Below are positions 63,201-64,000 of a stretch of DNA of 64,000 bases, in pieces. How positions within the stretch are numbered: position 1 is the first letter of the stretch; the number at the start of each line of letters is the position of its first letter. Position numbers and translations under genes: made by a program. The stretch comes from Strongylocentrotus purpuratus (taxonomy: Eukaryota; Echinodermata; Echinoidea; Camarodonta; Strongylocentrotidae): contig NW_022145611.1 of NCBI RefSeq assembly GCF_000002235.5, forward strand, positions 10,256,342-10,320,341, in the 5' to 3' direction. The notes under the pieces are model-generated. The model made no database searches. It saw only the letters and a list, made by a program, of their open reading frames with translations, and was not told the origin of the DNA.

Positions 63201-63518
63201 CCTTCTTCCTTCCAACTTCTTAATTTCTCTCTCTCCCTTCCCTTTCTTCAGTATTTTCTCTAACTTTGTTTCTACTGATATTGTACTTCGATGTCATGTG
63301 TAGACTGTAACTGTAATTGTCCAACACTAATCTCTTACTAACCTGAAGGTCCCATTGGAAGGCTTCGCAATCTTGGAAACGGATATCTTCTGCCATGGTC
63401 TCACAGCTTTGGCAAAGATTGCGCTCCGGCTGCTGGAGGTCCACCTTGGGATGCCAACGTCTGAGGACAACGGAAGGCTTCCAGTCTTCTGAATGTGCCA
63501 CACCCATTTTTCATGTAC
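27234..63518 (-). CDS. WDR81: WDR81, WD repeat and BEACH domain protein (24 exons in window, 5' end missing)
   Basis: Joined exons, 5' to 3' on the minus strand: 63518-63343, 59936-59777, 59355-58141, 57600-57268, 56418-56249, 55772-55610, 54751-54573, 51189-49763, 47665-47523, 47004-46885, 45806-45578, 44850-44650, 44217-44103, 42951-42812, 38975-38928, 38666-38387, 37811-37744, 37213-37154, 36525-36302, 33907-33718, 32351-32212, 31701-31605, 28738-28638, 27362-27234. They sum to 6108 nt (2035 codons plus stop) with one open frame and GT/AG at every junction. Matches to remembered human WDR81 (1941 aa) run from VPARW-LPL near the N-terminus to SDNG-LLA at the end. Partial-protein domains: BEACH about 310-540, acidic linker about 1000-1150, seven WD40 blades about 1735-2035. 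Known role of the family: with WDR91 it limits endosomal PI3P and promotes early-to-late endosome conversion; it also serves autophagic clearance of aggregates. The first coding exon and promoter lie beyond 64000. Candidate poly(A) signals (AATAAA, minus strand) lie at 26116-26121 and 26041-26046, over 1 kb past the stop. Confidence 0.95.
27765..27815 (+). repeat. Short dispersed repeat shared with 30930-30982
   Basis: ataagccagtttacggttgc then agtctgagcatgagcagata and aaggtcatt recur at 30930-30982 with few differences. Family unknown; probably an element end. The element at 29099-30860 lies just before the second copy. Confidence 0.6.
28638..28738 (-). CDS. WDR81: WDR81 exon 23: WD blade 6
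   Basis: Acceptor TTGCATTACAG and donor GTAAAA. ATEPVHCLCISDDQVLSATC-GNRIGIHTTVDSQ matches human [28 protein letters not shown]. Confidence 0.92.
29722..30112. repeat. Large inverted repeat (about 150-bp arms)
   Basis: The left arm begins ccctattagactttaatggg and continues through ggccattttcgtaatgtaac to caaactgcata. The right arm is its near-perfect complement, from tatgcagtttgaatta through gttacattacgaaaatggcc to cccattaaagtctaataggg. The loop is about 60 bp. The flanks at 29580-29720 and 30112-30145 are rich in caattggtttcaattgg and ccccattgg units. Confidence 0.88.
30540..30770. repeat. Tandem palindromic module array (about 60-bp unit)
   Basis: A unit of tctgcggcagacctgccgca, gactcttcatcatactgaaa and gagtatgcggcargtctg repeats about three times. 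Each unit is itself nearly palindromic. Confidence 0.85.
31320..31592. repeat. Dispersed repeat with CTGTCTATAAAGACCAC motif
   Basis: The motif cctgtctacaaagaccac appears at 31441, as cctgcctataaagaccac near 31530, and inverted as gtggtctttatagacagg at 31561. It abuts the donor of WDR81 exon 22, beginning about 13 bp into the intron. Family not identified. Confidence 0.55.
31605..31701 (-). CDS. WDR81: WDR81 exon 22: WD blade 5
   Basis: Acceptor TTGATCCAG and donor GTATGT. IKAYNNHTFLTSSVDHSMAL-WKEDSSKVCQFR matches human [23 protein letters not shown]. Confidence 0.94.
32212..32351 (-). CDS. WDR81: WDR81 exon 21: WD blade 4
   Basis: Acceptor TTTATTTCAG and donor GTGAGAGG. LIRCMVVSQDGYTIGVGFSS, GVISMVDLRTGLLMGGW and RAHEGEILQ match human [37 protein letters not shown] and PAHEGDILQ. 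Confidence 0.96.
32755..32965 (+). mobile_element. LINE ORF1 relic with zinc knuckles
   Basis: In two frames one reads KCQRLDH, then RRCVRCGSEHICPHKDQPTC, then CWGQHSAAYQGCKEANKANK. The CX2C...H..C spacing and the GQHSAAYQGC phrase are characteristic of the gag-like zinc-knuckle region of Jockey/I-type LINE ORF1. A frameshift near 32882 separates the second knuckle from the third, and the flanks are not readable, so this is a dead fragment. Confidence 0.72.
33718..33907 (-). CDS. WDR81: WDR81 exon 20: WD blades 2-3
   Basis: Acceptor GTTGTCAG and donor GTAAGC. VWDPINGAAVRGYDLSRSVP, CMEVMPAPSPCLVVSSGDSS and IRFIDTRHGGIQQEIRV match human [36 protein letters not shown] and RFVDCRKPGLQHEFRL. Confidence 0.96.
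34085..34410 (+). repeat. Dispersed repeat, copy 1 of a direct pair
   Basis: Shares tttattttgcatgtgatatt, ggattgggtatctttgcctc, cctctgtcggataatcaaga and caaaagccgttttccaaacg with 35365-35661. This copy keeps about 30 extra bases (ggtcagtcacgaaccccatt region). Family unknown; no terminal features recognised. Confidence 0.82.
34481..34707. repeat. 227-bp near-perfect palindrome, MITE family copy
   Basis: acactatgaacatgacagac at the left is answered by gtctgtcatgttcatagtgt at the right. The arms run inward through tatacagttcctcaggta and actgctattatgtaaaaatg to a short loop at gtcacatgcatattc. A second copy at 46115-46341 shares the same arms. No coding frame; probably a non-autonomous element that can form a long hairpin RNA. 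Confidence 0.9.
34944..35032. repeat. Short MITE with CAGGGCCAGAT termini
   Basis: cagggccagat at the left and atctggccctg at the right, 89 bp apart. CAGGG-type termini suggest a hAT-related MITE. I saw no clean target duplication. Confidence 0.55.
35365..35661 (+). repeat. Dispersed repeat, copy 2 of a direct pair
   Basis: Second copy of the element at 34085-34410, about 1.28 kb downstream in the same orientation. It is diverged by point changes and a deletion of about 30 bp, and ends in a poly-G run. Confidence 0.82.
35860..35934. repeat. Perfect short palindrome
   Basis: aaaacatgaaaaactttcat, tgagtactggtatgcat and then the exact reverse complement back to catgtttt: two arms of about 36 bp with almost no loop. 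It directly abuts the inverted repeat at 35935-36223. Confidence 0.92.
35935..36223. repeat. Inverted-repeat element with TA microsatellite core
   Basis: tttccctgtgcattagtgaa and tgcgtttatcaaaggtccta on the left are mirrored by taggacctttgataaacgca and ttcactaatacacagggaaa on the right. The core is long (TA)n with internal copies of tttatcaaaggtccta, implying further internal duplication. It ends 79 bp from the WDR81 exon 19 donor. Confidence 0.9.
36302..36525 (-). CDS. WDR81: WDR81 exon 19: WD blades 1-2
   Basis: Acceptor CTCCCTTGCAG and donor GTGAGC. GHTSGVKALCMMPNENTFLS, SASKDKTVKIWSL, then PHHRKTVFDVRLLESQ and ASCDGNVH match human GHSGAVKCVAPL, SGSKDRTVRLWPL, TQHRKSVFFVGQLE and VSCDGAVHVWDP. 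Confidence 0.96.
37154..37213 (-). CDS. WDR81: WDR81 exon 18: entry to WD40 propeller
   Basis: Acceptor TTTCCTACAG and donor GTAAGA. REDHDNSMHFCQIKLQTFT matches human QQDAHFHFHQIRLQSFPGH. 60 nt. Confidence 0.92.
37744..37811 (-). CDS. WDR81: WDR81 exon 17
   Basis: Acceptor ATTTAACAG and donor GTGAGT. MEMNKSKRTMKGTWLSYWDQ-YL matches human HGLSGNWLAYWQYEIG. 68 nt. Confidence 0.92.
38387..38666 (-). CDS. WDR81: WDR81 exon 16: linker before the propeller
   Basis: Acceptor CACCTTGCAG and donor GTGAGAGTC. PSLIHPSTSSAESQNLELNF, then SLVTGRSGFGGNMTVIGNRI, match human GTFGSVLVGNRI; a Gly/Asn/Glu-rich tail follows. Ends with two bases of a split Arg codon. Confidence 0.9.
38928..38975 (-). CDS. WDR81: WDR81 exon 15 (48-nt microexon)
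   Basis: Acceptor TTTTTTTTTTGCAG and donor GTATGT. It encodes VSYLSEDRSWSSSMSS, resembling human LYLESISPSSRNP. Dropping it would leave the frame intact (48 nt), so it could be a cassette exon. Confidence 0.82.
39507..39692 (+). CDS. OB-fold-like coding remnant, exon A (5' limit uncertain)
   Basis: Open frame reading ...GAIITNVLKYPGSAWLTPKS-KVITN, followed by a good donor (aat|gtgagt). It ends in phase 0, compatible with the exon at 40384. There is no ATG at the start, and the frame has no familiar motif before SAAIGAIITNV. It lies antisense inside the WDR81 intron between exons 15 and 14. Confidence 0.35.
40384..40599 (+). CDS. OB-fold-like coding remnant, exon B
   Basis: Preceded by a plausible acceptor (gatatatgtttag) and ending in a stop. 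It encodes VGGCVSTPEYSRRTIQTEQG, then GTSMEVILWGEAAIKEW and GATITALIEEDQSQ. The pattern RRTIQT-hydrophobic-LWGEAA-G-IT resembles RPA-like OB-fold strands (remembered pattern, not searched). It could be a nested gene fragment, a mobile-element gene or a captured exon. Confidence 0.4.
   Translation: MGGCVSTPEYSRRTIQTEQGGTSMEVILWGEAAIKEWSLSKGATITALIEEDQSQMKCDIIKARLNWTVLT
40735..41086 (+). mobile_element. LINE reverse transcriptase relic, 5' part
   Basis: Reads RESVRYLGVIIDQQLK and then KNIEHTCANASELIKFLGWL and PSLKLIYQSIILPMFD, the thumb region typical of CR1/Jockey-type LINE reverse transcriptases. It carries a frameshift near 40880 and a stop after the LPMFD segment. It is interrupted at 41095 by the hAT-like MITE and resumes at 41577. 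Confidence 0.7.
41095..41568. mobile_element. hAT-like MITE with 8-bp target duplication
   Basis: Terminal inverted repeats caggcgcgtac and gtacgcgcctg are flanked on both sides by ggtagaat (41087-41094 and 41569-41576). The 8-bp duplication and CAG start fit hAT elements. The interior is composed of C-, T- and A-homopolymer runs and a tandemly repeated cttattcagcgg-(t/c)-ggctgagtcg segment. The flanking LINE relic continues on the other side. Confidence 0.82.
41577..41790 (+). mobile_element. LINE reverse transcriptase relic, C-terminal part
   Basis: Continuation of the LINE after the MITE. Reads HTNSMVFRILHDLSAPYLKK, then YSLRSIRNLSLPQPHTESCR, the usual C-terminal pattern (YLK...F..., RS...L.LP...R.SF.Y) of these LINEs. 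Confidence 0.65.
41791..42290 (+). mobile_element. DIRS-type retrotransposon fossil, reverse transcriptase fragment
   Basis: A fragment of about 150 codons showing LNMKRINLH, then REAYFHITTHP, LLGFAFQGHTFRLRPAPHVF and FAYLDDWFLLA, the recognisable reverse transcriptase pattern of DIRS/Ngaro-type tyrosine-recombinase elements. It is GC-richer than its surroundings. It is incomplete and broken; neither the terminal repeats nor the recombinase were seen. It adjoins the LINE relic at 41577-41790. Confidence 0.7.
42380..42515 (+). mobile_element. Probable LINE 3' end with AAATC tail
   Basis: gaacagctgtgctgcactgg and a stretch to ttggtaaatcaaatcaaatc-aac end in a short AAATC tandem, typical of target-primed LINE insertions. 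It probably belongs to the LINE whose coding relic ends near 41790, with the DIRS fossil between them. Confidence 0.45.
42576..42741. repeat. Fold-back MITE (166 bp)
   Basis: gtgttattctaactattaga and gttgcctcactcaaaatttc are mirrored by tagagtgaggcaatagatca and gttagaataccacac; arms about 58 bp, short loop. It lies 70 bp from the exon 14 donor. Confidence 0.8.
42812..42951 (-). CDS. WDR81: WDR81 exon 14
   Basis: Acceptor TTTGTAG and donor GTAAGT. IHMERILDNHEQIWALSSKH matches human IIRKIIPNHELVGELAGLY; the rest is Ser-rich. Split Ser codon at entry, split Val at exit. Confidence 0.9.
43320..43470 (+). repeat. TTGTC-rich degenerate microsatellite
   Basis: Many variants of cttgtc, cctgtc and ttttgtc in tandem, for example cctgtcttgtcttatc. 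It produces Cys/Leu/Ser-rich frames with no biological meaning. Confidence 0.7.
43826..44058. repeat. Probable MITE with GGGCTCATTCAGACATG ends
   Basis: gggctcattcagacatg at the left and catgtctgaatggggc at the right form imperfect terminal inverted repeats 233 bp apart. The interior has a long G run. It ends about 45 bp from the WDR81 exon 13 donor. Confidence 0.5.
44103..44217 (-). CDS. WDR81: WDR81 exon 13
   Basis: Acceptor CTCTTCCAG and donor GTTCGT. GQSEESASLEDMRGVLQEVF followed by TPELAHAAFIPLCRLTG match human [27 protein letters not shown]. A GA-rich microsatellite sits in the adjoining intron just upstream of the acceptor. Confidence 0.92.
44226..44313 (+). repeat. GA-rich microsatellite
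   Basis: gagacagagatagagagaga-type tandem repeats. On the gene strand this is a polypyrimidine run immediately upstream of the exon 13 acceptor. Confidence 0.95.
44650..44850 (-). CDS. WDR81: WDR81 exon 12: polar linker
   Basis: Acceptor AATTTTTAG and donor GTAAGT. Encodes LSRQNSLALSTDSEDKYLNI and a Ser/Thr-rich segment to LPRPSSL. Poorly conserved; supported by phase (split Asp in, split Gly out) and canonical sites. Confidence 0.88.
45578..45806 (-). CDS. WDR81: WDR81 exon 11
   Basis: Acceptor TCCTGTCAG and donor GTAATA. YLFGKFLHPLLDIMSC, SFPSGSQARAVICFKLVDIL and IALRIGREMSRDHMTD match human [20 protein letters not shown] and ICLRIGQEMVQQHLSE. Ends with one base of a split Asp codon. Confidence 0.95.
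46115..46341. repeat. 227-bp near-perfect palindrome, second MITE copy
   Basis: cactatgaatatgacggaca on the left is mirrored by tgtccgtcatattcatagtg. The inner arms (tatacagttcctcaggtaga, actgctattatgtaaaaatg) are the same as in 34481-34707. The two copies differ by compensating changes in both arms (for example gacggac with gtccgtc). Confidence 0.9.
46885..47004 (-). CDS. WDR81: WDR81 exon 10
   Basis: Acceptor TGCGACAG and donor GTCAGA; exactly 40 codons, phase 0. VRRVQRKVSAKLEGRLISSV then ILPYLTDSSLMQKLQ match human [20 protein letters not shown] and YLSDTTLMDILP. Confidence 0.92.
47523..47665 (-). CDS. WDR81: WDR81 exon 9
   Basis: Acceptor CATTGATTCAG and donor GTAAGTCC. The first two bases complete Asp. 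NSRVCIGKKSVAGDINAKPV and LYGDQFIFQQYLPFIKET match human [32 protein letters not shown]. Confidence 0.94.
47700..48000 (+). mobile_element. LINE reverse transcriptase C-terminal fragment
   Basis: Reads SRYSLRSRSDPLLLQIPCIN, then FSSPTIWNSFPLNICS and SVASFKRNLEAYLFSL before a stop. The pattern P.IWNS.P...S..SFKR.L..YL is the common C-terminus of CR1/L2-like LINE reverse transcriptases. Only the end is present. Confidence 0.7.
48136..48720 (+). mobile_element. Possible LINE ORF1-like coiled-coil relic with L2-like 3' tail
   Basis: A frame from MPRKLKSKGRDEAAVDDPVS to KDQITQDIYNAIRLDL stops, then continues after the stop codon with ERQKEITTLNDKFNILQKKV, a coiled-coil heptad pattern. It is followed by aaagcactttgagcatgttt and gtaaaggcgctaccggta, resembling L2/CR1 3' ends. 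A 5' coding part fused directly to a 3' tail suggests an internally deleted LINE copy or a LINE-derived SINE-like unit. Confidence 0.45.
48773..49274 (+). repeat. Pair of about 36-bp direct repeats flanking 430 bp
   Basis: caatgtaagtgtgtgtttaa-tttttttt-agtagagtt (48773-48810) recurs as caatgtaagtgtgtgtttaa-tttttttttt-gtagagtt (49238-49274). The enclosed sequence is unassigned; this could be an element flanked by short direct repeats or a partial local duplication. Confidence 0.65.
49763..51189 (-). CDS. WDR81: WDR81 exon 8: long helical and acidic middle region
   Basis: Acceptor CTTTTCAG, donor GTGAGAACC; 1427 nt. It opens PVREIMHTLLKMD. GLVPFPEYFQSLHQFLAEL matches human SVVPFPPYFPALHRFILLY; KDITKEGRDILLPYIRSLF matches KDITPEGLEILLPFVLSLM; TAVYAALSLFSKY, LGPK and GLKPFLNTLVSYV also match. 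An acidic Ser-rich stretch follows (DEELFGSEDGDEVRDDAGEE onward), like the poly-Glu region of the human protein. It ends ...ASESIMWLAHRIGPTLTVRF and CYMMPDQLVY. The open frame reads on past the donor, but the next exon and the homology place the end at 49763. Confidence 0.94.
51558..51594 (-). promoter_or_regulatory. AGGTCA half-site cluster 1 (DR1 at 51568-51580)
   Basis: Plus-strand TGACCT at 51558, 51568, 51575 and 51589. On the minus strand these are AGGTCA repeats with DR1 and DR4 spacings. Known receptors for DR1 include RXR, HNF4 and COUP-TF types. Function is untested. Confidence 0.45.
51749..51779 (-). promoter_or_regulatory. AGGTCA half-site cluster 2 (DR1 at 51759-51771)
   Basis: TGACCT at 51749, 51759, 51766 and 51774, in the same arrangement as cluster 1 although the flanks have drifted. 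It is carried by the second internal repeat of the same element. Confidence 0.45.
52190..52462 (-). mobile_element. tRNA-derived SINE
   Basis: Read on the minus strand, it begins GTGTCGTGGTCTGGAGGAGT (A-box-like TGGTCTGGAGG) and has a B-box-like GGTTTGAGTCC about 45 bases on. It then passes into a body and the tail CAGGGCCCTCAGGGAGAACA and GATGAGGCTATCCTGGGTAA. The head is the RNA polymerase III promoter type of tRNA-derived SINEs. A tail-only copy lies at 25715-25778. It sits 30 bp from the Helitron's 5' end. Confidence 0.72.
52561..52950 (+). pseudogene. Unassigned coding-like frame inside the Helitron
   Basis: About 130 codons open to a TAG, GC-richer than the surroundings. Includes CGYLLLNPPLGVPVPGAIVR, then SWIFNIDTRPMTIRIKLYTQ and PYAIPYLAYHAARKYAKTRT. 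The first in-frame ATG is roughly 60 codons in, so it looks like a fragment without its own start. I do not recognise the family. It might be a host exon captured by the Helitron, or decayed element coding. Confidence 0.4.
53696..53735 (+). repeat. Internal copy of the Helitron 3' terminal hairpin
   Basis: ccccctctagaatcccgcgg-atttccgcgggtcctg matches the true 3' end (54364-54400) nearly base for base. Here the hairpin is followed by agttg instead of CTAG, so this copy lacks the terminal cut-site signal. Confidence 0.85.
53736..53937 (+). repeat. Tandem repeat pair within the Helitron
   Basis: gttgagtgtatatataata, then aggcgtggggtccac, then ggtttcaaggggccataaac, occur from 53736 and again from 53858. 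Each copy ends in a small hairpin formed by aaccccc and gggggtt around agct. Confidence 0.88.
54415..54566. mobile_element. Dispersed repeat tail abutting WDR81 exon 7
   Basis: gttcttgtatagcgctcatg, gcacggctgccattagggcg and ctgccaggtacccatttac form a sequence common in marine invertebrate SINE or LINE tails (remembered). It ends only about 6 bp from the exon 7 donor, within the 5' splice-site flank. Confidence 0.5.
54573..54751 (-). CDS. WDR81: WDR81 exon 7: short helical exon
   Basis: Acceptor TCCAATCAG and donor GTAAAT; 59 codons plus AG, which forms Arg with the next exon. EETQVQWQQLVARDAVALGC then AVAELCLAPKLR match human [23 protein letters not shown], and EYQELP-R joins to PVREIMHTLLK against human KEVPVSLQPVLDTLL. 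The exon is too short and start-less to stand out as an ORF. Confidence 0.9.
55308..55602. repeat. Inverted-repeat MITE at the exon 6 donor
   Basis: ggggggtgtttcacaaagat on one side and atctttgtgaaacacccccc on the other, with inner arms taagttggacttaaatatta and taacttttaagtccaactta. Size about 295 bp. The exon 6 donor (GTAAGACCT) lies immediately beyond its edge. Confidence 0.88.
55610..55772 (-). CDS. WDR81: WDR81 exon 6: linker with LPEEYDPLSAL motif
   Basis: Acceptor CCTTCCAG; the first base completes Arg. It encodes PKSDMPLDSRLIRPELATIM then LPEEYDPLSALNQLES, matching human LLPEGFNPMQALEELE. The donor GTAAGACCT is followed at once by the inverted-repeat element at 55308-55602, so the intron begins almost inside a transposon. 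Confidence 0.92.
56249..56418 (-). CDS. WDR81: WDR81 exon 5: linker
   Basis: Acceptor TTTTCTAG and donor GTAAAA; starts in phase 0 and leaves two bases (AG). It encodes ISADGERSSDPQDSDASSIR through KNPMRKLPFF, a polar linker with little conservation. It is supported by splice sites, frame and position rather than by homology. Confidence 0.85.
56645..56799. repeat. Inverted-repeat MITE (155 bp)
   Basis: gggccctgtttcattaaact and atcttatcaataacatga are mirrored by tgttattgataacaag and ttttattaaacaggcccc. Located in the intron between exons 5 and 4. Confidence 0.8.
57268..57600 (-). CDS. WDR81: WDR81 exon 4: end of BEACH, start of linker
   Basis: Acceptor AACTGTCCAG and donor GTAAGG; 111 codons, phase 0 at both ends. 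LSGSAAVKAKNVVL then GVVQLFNVPHPKRF match human LQGKEAVKEKNVCL and GVVQLFDQPHPQRL. The rest is Ser/Glu-rich linker, expected to be disordered. Confidence 0.95.
57637..57710. repeat. Short fold-back at the exon 4 acceptor
   Basis: tggcccaaattcacaaagga-ggtttagatt is mirrored by aatctaaacctcctttgtga-attcgggcca around a short loop. It begins 37 bp upstream of the exon 4 start, so it spans the likely branch-point region. Confidence 0.9.
58141..59355 (-). CDS. WDR81: WDR81 exon 3: N-terminal lobe and BEACH domain
   Basis: This 1215-nt exon runs from acceptor TTTATAG to donor GTAAGATATC, both ends phase 0 (405 codons). It opens VDSTTVIDLIRQLYGC. The region LLQPHHEHTVQDATMFSPAS to NLSLSDFTIDEKLWVQ matches the part of human WDR81 before BEACH, which is related to a kinase-like fold in plant GFS12-type proteins (remembered). 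BEACH begins near GQLTNFDYLMILNRLANRQ and includes NPNHHPIMPWVMDF, KGDNQLDFTYE, VPHHISDVLSEITYYIYKAR, WTPDECIPEFFSD and DLEVPSWCKGPEDF, ending RWIDLTFGCK. Such domains scaffold membrane-trafficking complexes. Confidence 0.95.
59777..59936 (-). CDS. WDR81: WDR81 exon 2 in window
   Basis: Acceptor CCTCCTAG and donor GTAATC. It encodes SLPPIKKDRAMSAESSFMEF and onward to TVAKQIYKAEWDEAYQ, matching human [20 protein letters not shown]. It begins with one base of a split Ser codon and ends in phase 0. Confidence 0.88.
60740..61120 (+). pseudogene. Harbinger/NAIF1-type Myb-like DNA-binding domain relic
   Basis: Reads NFTTNEIQVLVDEVEANKNV, then LKRTKWEEIALKVHTVSSLG, EEVRTKWSKYQSSVKMKASK and KTGGDGPPKDEDVLDEIDKK. 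Spaced Trp residues and the VLVDEVE...KWEEIA...KW.KY...VK.K pattern identify the Myb/SANT-like domain of PIF/Harbinger-associated proteins and the related NAIF1. The C-terminal half is replaced at about 61135 by LINE-derived sequence. A possible remnant of its downstream part lies at 61850-62090. No Harbinger nuclease was seen. Confidence 0.75.
61135..61680 (+). mobile_element. LINE 3' fragment
   Basis: Reads RTKSFGDRSFECAAPTL, then in a shifted frame WNSPCSVKL and a Lys/Thr-rich segment, corresponding to the LINE C-terminal pattern K.FG.R.F..AAP.LWN. It is followed by a 3' UTR and gtttgtaaagcgcattg near the end, an L2/CR1-like 3' signature. Confidence 0.6.
62091..63342. other. Intronic DNA, little recognised
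   Basis: Rest of the intron between the first two in-window exons. A plus-strand stretch around 62618-62780 reads PKFVGKCMSILEDLTARNAI and LLNQARLDEKVKSG but is short and start-less; no family was recognised. Confidence 0.4.
63343..63518 (-). CDS. WDR81: WDR81 first exon in window (N-terminal region)
   Basis: Acceptor TTTATGCAG precedes the exon and donor GTTAGT follows. Reading from the exon's first base gives VHEKWVWHIQKTGSLPLSSD, aligning with human VPARW...LPL, and continues with RS...W.KISVSK against human RS...W.RVEVHG. The exon ends with two bases (AG) that complete Ser with the next exon. A competing frame starting at an ATG (63507) is longer as an ORF but has an in-frame stop just upstream and breaks the phase, so I rejected it. 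Confidence 0.8.
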
Positions 63519-64000
63519 CTGCATAAACAAGAGAGGCACCAACATATTTTAATCTTCAAAAAATTTATTTAGATGAAAGTGGAAATAATGTTTTTCAATG
63601 AAAAAGACACATAAATGATGAGAAAAATTACCAATTTTTTAATAGGAAACTACTCGTGTCAGTGTGATAACACTTGCATACAAGTGTTCTGTACCTCCTT
63701 ACAATGGGAATGTCCTCTGTAGGCATAATAACAATGTTGCACACAAGTGAATTGAAATTTGCAAATTCTAATCTGCTTACCCATCTCCATCTCTAAACAA
63801 ATGCTACCCATTATTCCACAAGCCTTTTATCCATGCAGAACTATTTTTTTAAGAAGTTCTTTCAAAATGCCAAGATTTTTTTGAAAGCCATTTTCCATGC
63901 TTACATGTAAGTCGTCCCTGCATAGAACTGGTATCAAACAGCATCAGTTCTGTGTAGCATACAGCCTTCCATCATGATTTATAGTAGCATGATCACTACA
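63519..64000. other. WDR81 intron, upstream exon not in window
   Basis: Both strands were read for the missing N-terminal exon (expected to precede the VPARW-like start). No acceptor/donor-bounded frame of the right kind was seen, so the start codon should lie beyond 64000. Confidence 0.6.

Overview
The window is animal genomic DNA, most likely from an echinoderm such as a sea urchin. The single large gene is a spliced animal WDR81 orthologue, clearly diverged from the vertebrate protein. Its introns are crowded with fold-back elements, a tRNA-derived SINE with a tail type I associate with marine invertebrates, LINE fragments, a Helitron, and a DIRS-type fossil. The organism call is inference; WDR81 is secure from sequence.

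Layout. (1) 1-24028: an uninterrupted satellite array with a 176-bp period. It is cut by the window's left edge, so its full length is unknown. Two monomer classes are interspersed and organised into irregular higher-order blocks of about 7-11 monomers. (2) 24029-27233: unassigned DNA, a GAT/AAT-rich minisatellite (24405-25105), two decayed outlying satellite monomers (25440-25675) and small fold-back elements. (3) 27234-63518, minus strand: 24 coding exons of WDR81 (2035 codons plus stop). Every exon pair is phase-compatible and flanked by AG/GT. The coding start lies beyond 64000. The protein has a conserved N-terminal region, a BEACH domain, a long helical and acidic middle, and a C-terminal seven-bladed WD40 propeller.

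Intronic cargo of note: a probable fold-back transposon built of about 11-bp CTGCGGCAGR modules (29099-30860); a palindromic MITE family present at least twice (34481-34707, 46115-46341); a hAT-like MITE with an 8-bp target duplication inside a LINE relic (41095-41568); an inverted-repeat element carrying two clusters of nuclear-receptor half-sites (51421-51954); a 1.9-kb Helitron with recognisable 5' and 3' ends and a duplicated 3' hairpin (52492-54404); and a Harbinger-type Myb-like coding relic merged with a LINE tail (60740-61680). A plus-strand two-exon OB-fold-like coding remnant sits at 39507-40599. No bacterial features, CRISPR arrays, rRNA or functional tRNA genes were seen.

Function: in vertebrates WDR81 acts with WDR91 on endosomes, restraining PI3P production so that early endosomes mature, and it also acts in aggrephagy. 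Nothing else in the window works with it as an operon or complex; the rest is structural or repetitive DNA. Exon coordinates were derived by hand from splice signals, reading frame and remembered human WDR81, without alignment software.
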